From positions 1-62,246 of the IMG/VR virus record IMGVR_UViG_3300024355_000391: DNA of 62,246 nucleotides. One strand, given 5' to 3'. The translations under genes and the position numbers were made by a program. Each line of letters starts with the position of its first letter. Positions within the stretch are counted from its first letter, which is position 1. Of the stretch, positions 59,087 to 62,246 are shown one piece after another. Below the pieces are notes generated by a model. That model made no database searches. It saw nothing but the letters and a program-made list of their open reading frames with translations, and was not told the DNA's origin. This DNA is from a virus.

Positions 59087-60166
59087 TCAACCGATTGCGG
59101 GTGCAGTAAGGGCAACAGGAGTGTTGCTAGCAGCAGCAAGATCCAGAGGGAAATTGTGTGCATTCCTTTCGTGCATCACCTCGAGCCCGAGTCCAGCACG
59201 GTTCAGAACATCTGCCCAAGTGTTGAGGACACGACCCTGTGAATCAATGATGGACTGGTTAAAGTTGAAACCGTTGAGGTTGAATGCCATGGTGCTAACA
59301 CCAAGAGCAGTGAACCAGATACCAACTACAGGCCATGCAGCAAGGAAGAAGTGCAGCGAACGTGAGTTATTAAAGGAAGCATATTGGAAAATAAGGCGTC
59401 CGAAATAACCGTGAGCAGCAACGATGTTATAGGTCTCTTCTTCTTGACCAAACTTGTAACCATAGTTCTGTGACTCGTTCTCAGTGGTTTCACGAACCAG
59501 TGAGGAAGTAACCAGAGAACCGTGCATAGCACTGAACAGAGAACCTCCAAAGACACCAGCCACACCAAGCATGTGGAAGGGGTGCATCAGGATGTTGTGC
59601 TCTGCCTGGAACACAAGCATATAGTTGAACGTACCAGAGATACCCAGAGGCATCGCATCAGAGAAAGAACCTTGACCGAAAGGATACACCAGGAACACAG
59701 CAGAAGCAGCAGCCACAGGTGCAGAGTAAGCAACACAGATCCAAGGACGCATACCAAGACGGTATGAAAGTTCCCATTCACGACCCATGTAAGCGTAGAT
59801 ACCGATAAGGAAGTGGAACACTACAAGTTGGAAAGGACCACCGTTGTAAAGCCACTCATCAAGCGAAGCAGCTTCCCAGATGGGATAAAAGTGCAGTCCA
59901 ATCGCGTTGGACGAAGGAATAACAGCACCAGAGATGATGTTGTTTCCGTACATGAGTGAACCAGCAACGGGTTCACGGATACCATCAATGTCCACTGGGG
60001 GAGCACCGATGAATGCGATGATGAAACAAGTCGTAGCAGCAAGCAGGCAAGGAATCATGAGGACTCCGAACCAACCGACATAAAGACGATTATCGGTTGA
60101 TGTGACCCAGTTGCAGAATTGTTCCCAAGTATTCGATTGTCGTTGACGTGAAATTGTAGCAGTCAT
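59087..60166 (-). CDS. psbA: photosystem II D1 protein
   Basis: 359 residues, intact, no intron. Ligands of the Mn cluster and cofactors are all present: D170, H190 with Y161 (YZ), H198, H215, H272, H332, E333, D342 and A344 at the processing site. Residue 130 is Glu ([13 protein letters not shown]), the high-light (D1:2) type. QB residues S264-F265 and H252 are present. Phage D1 replaces photodamaged D1 during infection. No Shine-Dalgarno sequence is visible; the leader of about 160 bases carries three hairpins and the promoter at 60330-60363. Confidence 0.98.
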   Translation of the reverse strand: MTATISRQRQSNTWEQFCNWVTSTDNRLYVGWFGVLMIPCLLAATTCFIIAFIGAPPVDIDGIREPVAGSLMYGNNIISGAVIPSSNAIGLHFYPIWEAASLDEWLYNGGPFQLVVFHFLIGIYAYMGREWELSYRLGMRPWICVAYSAPVAAASAVFLVYPFGQGSFSDAMPLGISGTFNYMLVFQAEHNILMHPFHMLGVAGVFGGSLFSAMHGSLVTSSLVRETTENESQNYGYKFGQEEETYNIVAAHGYFGRLIFQYASFNNSRSLHFFLAAWPVVGIWFTALGVSTMAFNLNGFNFNQSIIDSQGRVLNTWADVLNRAGLGLEVMHERNAHNFPLDLAAASNTPVALTAPAIG

Positions 60167-60216
60167 TGTTTTAAGCAGTTAGTAAGACCATCAGGGAAAT
60201 GGTGGAGATACTATGC

Positions 60217-60319
60217 TCCCCGCACCCTTAGCGGGGATATGAGAGACGTAATTTATACACCCATAGGTCTCGGTTATCGGGTGTCTAACAATGTTAAGGG
60301 AACGTTGCGTTCCGTAACA
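60217..60319 (-). promoter_or_regulatory. structured psbA 5' leader (three stem-loops)
   Basis: The leader between the promoter and ATG contains three inverted repeats on the minus strand: 60292-60319 (TGTTA..GGAACG/CGTTCC..TAACA), 60257-60284 (ACACCC-ATA/TAT-GGGTGT) and 60217-60237 (TCCCCGC/GCGGGGA). No T-runs follow, so they are not terminators; they may influence stability or translation of psbA mRNA. Confidence 0.55.
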
Positions 60320-60329
60320 TTTGTTTACC

Positions 60330-60363
60330 TATTTATCATACTACGGTTTGCCGCCTGTGTCAA
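60330..60363 (-). promoter_or_regulatory. psbA promoter: TTGACA-17-TATGAT fused to late box GATAAATA
   Basis: TTGACA (60358-60363), 17-base spacer and TATGAT (60335-60340) match the sigma-70 consensus; GATAAATA (60330-60337) overlaps the -10. The fused element TATGATAAATA is nearly the same as TAAGATAAATA in front of psbD. Confidence 0.75.
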
Positions 60364-60389
60364 CCCCCCTCCCCAAATGGGGACACTCT

Positions 60390-60397
60390 CCTAAATA
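60390..60397 (+). promoter_or_regulatory. late promoter variant CCTAAATA
   Basis: Plus strand, about 30 bases before the exported-protein operon starting at 60427; divergent to the psbA promoter. Confidence 0.45.
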
Positions 60398-60426
60398 CTC
60401 ATAGTGTTTATCACAACAATAAGAAA

Positions 60427-60888
60427 ATGAAAAGACTTCTATTAGCCTTTTCGTTATTCTTCGCAATCCCAGTTAATGCTGCTGAAATTACATCAAAAAT
60501 CACTGATTCCGTTCAATTGAAAGTTGATGGTGCCGCAGTTCAATCAACTCGAATTGGTGCTTCCTATTCGGCGTCAGGAACCAATATCCAAGCAACATCC
60601 TTTGGAGGTGTTGGTGGTGCTGGAACCTATGACATTAATACTCCAGGTCAAGCATTTACTTTCTCTGAAAGTTTCAATGCTGCTGATACTCCAGTTAATA
60701 CTCAAACAGTTACTAACGGTGTTATTGGAACACCAAATCTCTACGGAGATAGTGTAACTCAAGTTGGTGGTGAGAAAGGAACTCTTGCAGGTACTCTTTC
60801 ACCAACTGGTGTTCCTACTGTTACTGCTGGTGGTGCTGGAACAAGTGCTACTGCTCAAAGGTCCATTGAACTGAGTGTATTCAAATGA
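60427..60888 (+). CDS. exported protein, 153 aa
   Basis: MKRLLLAFSLFFAIPVNAAE is a signal peptide (cleavage after NAA). The mature part is Gly/Thr/Ser/Val-rich with GTNIQ, YDINTPGQAFTFSESF and alternating beta strands. It is paralogous to the next gene. Role unknown; periplasmic or outer-membrane location inferred. Confidence 0.75.
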   Translation: MKRLLLAFSLFFAIPVNAAEITSKITDSVQLKVDGAAVQSTRIGASYSASGTNIQATSFGGVGGAGTYDINTPGQAFTFSESFNAADTPVNTQTVTNGVIGTPNLYGDSVTQVGGEKGTLAGTLSPTGVPTVTAGGAGTSATAQRSIELSVFK

Positions 60889-61250
60889 GACATTTAACTC
60901 CCGTTTTGCTTTTAGCAACGGGAGTCATTTGTACTCCCGTTTATGCTGAGAGCGTTGTGCCTAATTTTACTAGAGGCACAATCAATGCAACAACAGAATC
61001 TACAACAAGAATTGTAGAAGCAATCCGCCAAGTTGAATATACAACTGGTGAATCTTATACTGTAACTGGTACGAACATCAACATTCCTGGAAATCCTACT
61101 AAGGATACAAATTATAGTATTACAACTCCTGGTGCTCCATTCCAGTTCAGTGAAACCTATCTCGGACCTGGAGTGGCAAAAGAAACATGGATAGATCGCA
61201 CCACAGAAACTCAATCAACTACTACATCAATCTCTGTCTTTACGCAATAA
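60885..61250 (+). CDS. exported protein, 121 aa, paralogue of the preceding gene
   Basis: MRHLTPVLLLATGVICTPVYAES is a signal peptide. YTVTGTNINIPGNPTKDTNY and SITTPGAPFQFSETY align with the motifs of the preceding protein, so the two come from a duplication. ATGA overlap between the genes. Function unknown. Confidence 0.75.
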   Translation: MRHLTPVLLLATGVICTPVYAESVVPNFTRGTINATTESTTRIVEAIRQVEYTTGESYTVTGTNINIPGNPTKDTNYSITTPGAPFQFSETYLGPGVAKETWIDRTTETQSTTTSISVFTQ

Positions 61251-61765
61251 TTTCAACAGGGACTGCATTTGCTCAGCAAGCTCCATCAAATACAAACATC
61301 GCAGGACCTTCAGCATCTGCTACTGGTAATGTAACAAACCAGGCAGTTCAAGTGCTTCAGGGCCCTTATGCTATGAATACATTTGGTGCTGGTGTTTCTT
61401 GTCAAGGACCAACATTTTCCCTGGCACCATTTATTATTGGTAATGGTAATGCTAGTCAAGATCCAGAACAGTTTTCATCTTATTCTGGAAATGCTGGATT
61501 ATCTATGGGATTTAATATTCCCTTAGATGGTTCTTTACAAGAACTCTGCAAATCAAGAGCAAGAGTTGAAATCTCAAGACAACAAGCCGAAGCTGATAAA
61601 GCAAGATTAGATTTTGAACTTGTAAGATTATTAAAATGTGGTGAAGCATACAAAGCAGGAATTATGTTCCATCCTGATAGTCCTTACTACAAAGTTTGTG
61701 AAGATATTGTTGTGAAGTACCCAAGAGTTGAGGATGTGGTCAATGGAACCAATACAACCTATTGA
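61187..61765 (+). CDS. exported protein, 192 aa
   Basis: The start at 61187 overlaps the previous gene by 64 bases and gives a basic N-terminus (MDRSHHRNSINYYINLC) followed by a hydrophobic signal (LYAIISTGTAFAQQ). The mature part has cysteines (CQGPTF, LCKSRARVEISRQQAEADKA), a helical coiled region and a Gly/Ser/Asn-rich front. Start choice is uncertain. Confidence 0.6.
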   Translation: MDRSHHRNSINYYINLCLYAIISTGTAFAQQAPSNTNIAGPSASATGNVTNQAVQVLQGPYAMNTFGAGVSCQGPTFSLAPFIIGNGNASQDPEQFSSYSGNAGLSMGFNIPLDGSLQELCKSRARVEISRQQAEADKARLDFELVRLLKCGEAYKAGIMFHPDSPYYKVCEDIVVKYPRVEDVVNGTNTTY

Positions 61766-62246
61766 TAATCCAAACTTAAGGCAAATAATCGGAAATAATC
61801 CGATTAACATACCGAGTGCAAGTATCAACAGAATATCTGGTCCATCTATAATCTCAACTATAGATAGACCAAATGTTCGTTCTGTAGAAGCACCTGTTGT
61901 TCGTGGTCTTGAAGTTCCTGTTATTGATGCCCCAAATACTACGATTAAATATCCAGTTATTAATGTTCCAACTCAAGCAGAGTTTGATGCTGCTGTAAAA
62001 GCAGAGCGTGAAAAACAAGCAACAGAACAACAAGAAAAAACAAGGGGGTTGCCTGATACTACCCCCCCACCTCAACTGCCTCAGGTTGCTCAAACCCCCC
62101 CTACTCAAACTCCTGTTGTTACTCCAGTTGCAGAAGTTCCAGCAGATAAACCACAACCAACATTTTCTGTTTATGGTGTCGATATTAATTTACCTGACCC
62201 TTCTCTTGTTGCTACGGCTGGTGCTGTCGCAGTAGTCACAACTGCT
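61743..62246 (+). CDS. proline-rich protein, cut by window edge
   Basis: From ATG at 61743 at least 168 residues are open to the window end. It starts MEPIQPIDNPNLRQIIGNNP with GPSIISTIDRPNVRSVEAPV, then a Glu/Gln/Lys-rich segment, a Pro/Thr/Val-rich stretch (TPPPQLPQVAQTPPTQTPV) and a hydrophobic end (PSLVATAGAVAVVTTA), perhaps a membrane anchor. Possible virion or envelope protein; not recognised further. Confidence 0.65.
   Translation, partial: MEPIQPIDNPNLRQIIGNNPINIPSASINRISGPSIISTIDRPNVRSVEAPVVRGLEVPVIDAPNTTIKYPVINVPTQAEFDAAVKAEREKQATEQQEKTRGLPDTTPPPQLPQVAQTPPTQTPVVTPVAEVPADKPQPTFSVYGVDINLPDPSLVATAGAVAVVTTA

Noticed and set aside
59087-60166. Group I intron in psbA as in S-PM2
   Set aside because: The D1 reading frame is continuous for 359 codons with no insertion.

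Overview
The window is part of the genome of a T4-like cyanophage (a myovirus infecting marine Synechococcus or Prochlorococcus). The evidence is a T4-type hub, baseplate, gp32, gp59 and gp33 gene set together with psbA and psbD (photosystem II D1 and D2), a PhoH-like ATPase, ThyX, a SpeD-like S-adenosylmethionine decarboxylase, a glutaredoxin and two tRNA genes. The DNA is AT-rich and genes are packed with ATGA or TGATG overlaps. Virion genes are often preceded by TATAAATA, the T4-type late promoter, or a one-base variant of it.

Layout. 1-8.3 kb (minus strand): about 35 small genes, mostly unrecognised, in translationally coupled chains. The end nearest 8.3 kb carries an exported RlpA-like double-psi beta-barrel protein, a SprT-like metalloprotease and several signal-peptide or membrane proteins. 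8.4-21 kb: tail-fibre or adhesin module with a tail-fibre chaperone-like protein, two VGIG-type fibre proteins, a collagen-like fibre, a 2002-residue beta-helix-like protein, and one small structural gene on the plus strand driven from a palindromic late promoter. 21-23.6 kb: a Mom-like DNA-modification protein, tRNA-Thr(TGT), tRNA-Leu(TAA) and small genes behind a consensus early promoter, then a 2OG-Fe(II) oxygenase. 23.6-34 kb: further structural proteins, gp5-type hub protein, a CP12-like small protein and a gp27-like hub protein. 34-44.4 kb: three very large tape-measure or hub proteins, two of which carry enzyme domains (SGNH plus M15-like; muramidase plus M23-like), then gp51-like, gp26 and gp54-like genes. 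44.4-47.4 kb (plus strand): gp4, a conserved protein, gp48 and gp53. 47.4-55.4 kb (minus strand): gp32, a conserved protein, gp59, gp33, a PD-(D/E)XK exonuclease, PhoH, thyX, small genes, speD, a DUF6433-type protein and glutaredoxin. 55.5-60.4 kb: photosynthesis region with an HNH endonuclease, psbD, a 40-residue membrane protein, a relic of the psbA 3' end, an EndoVII-family endonuclease and psbA. 60.4 kb to the end (plus strand): exported proteins and a proline-rich protein cut by the window edge.

How it works together. Replication and nucleotide genes (gp32, gp59, exonuclease, ThyX, PhoH) prepare the phage DNA pool. gp33 would direct late transcription from the TATAAATA sites to the structural genes. 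D1 and D2 would keep photosystem II running during infection; both psb genes have an early -35/-10 promoter whose -10 box is fused to a late-promoter box, which would allow expression through the whole cycle.

Most notable observations: the fused early/late promoters of psbA and psbD; a duplicated psbA 3' end with its own terminator beside psbD; endonuclease genes next to both psb genes; promoters embedded in terminators; a CP12-like motif protein inside the hub operon; a Mom-like protein; and three related hub/tape-measure proteins carrying four putative cell-wall or polysaccharide-active domains.
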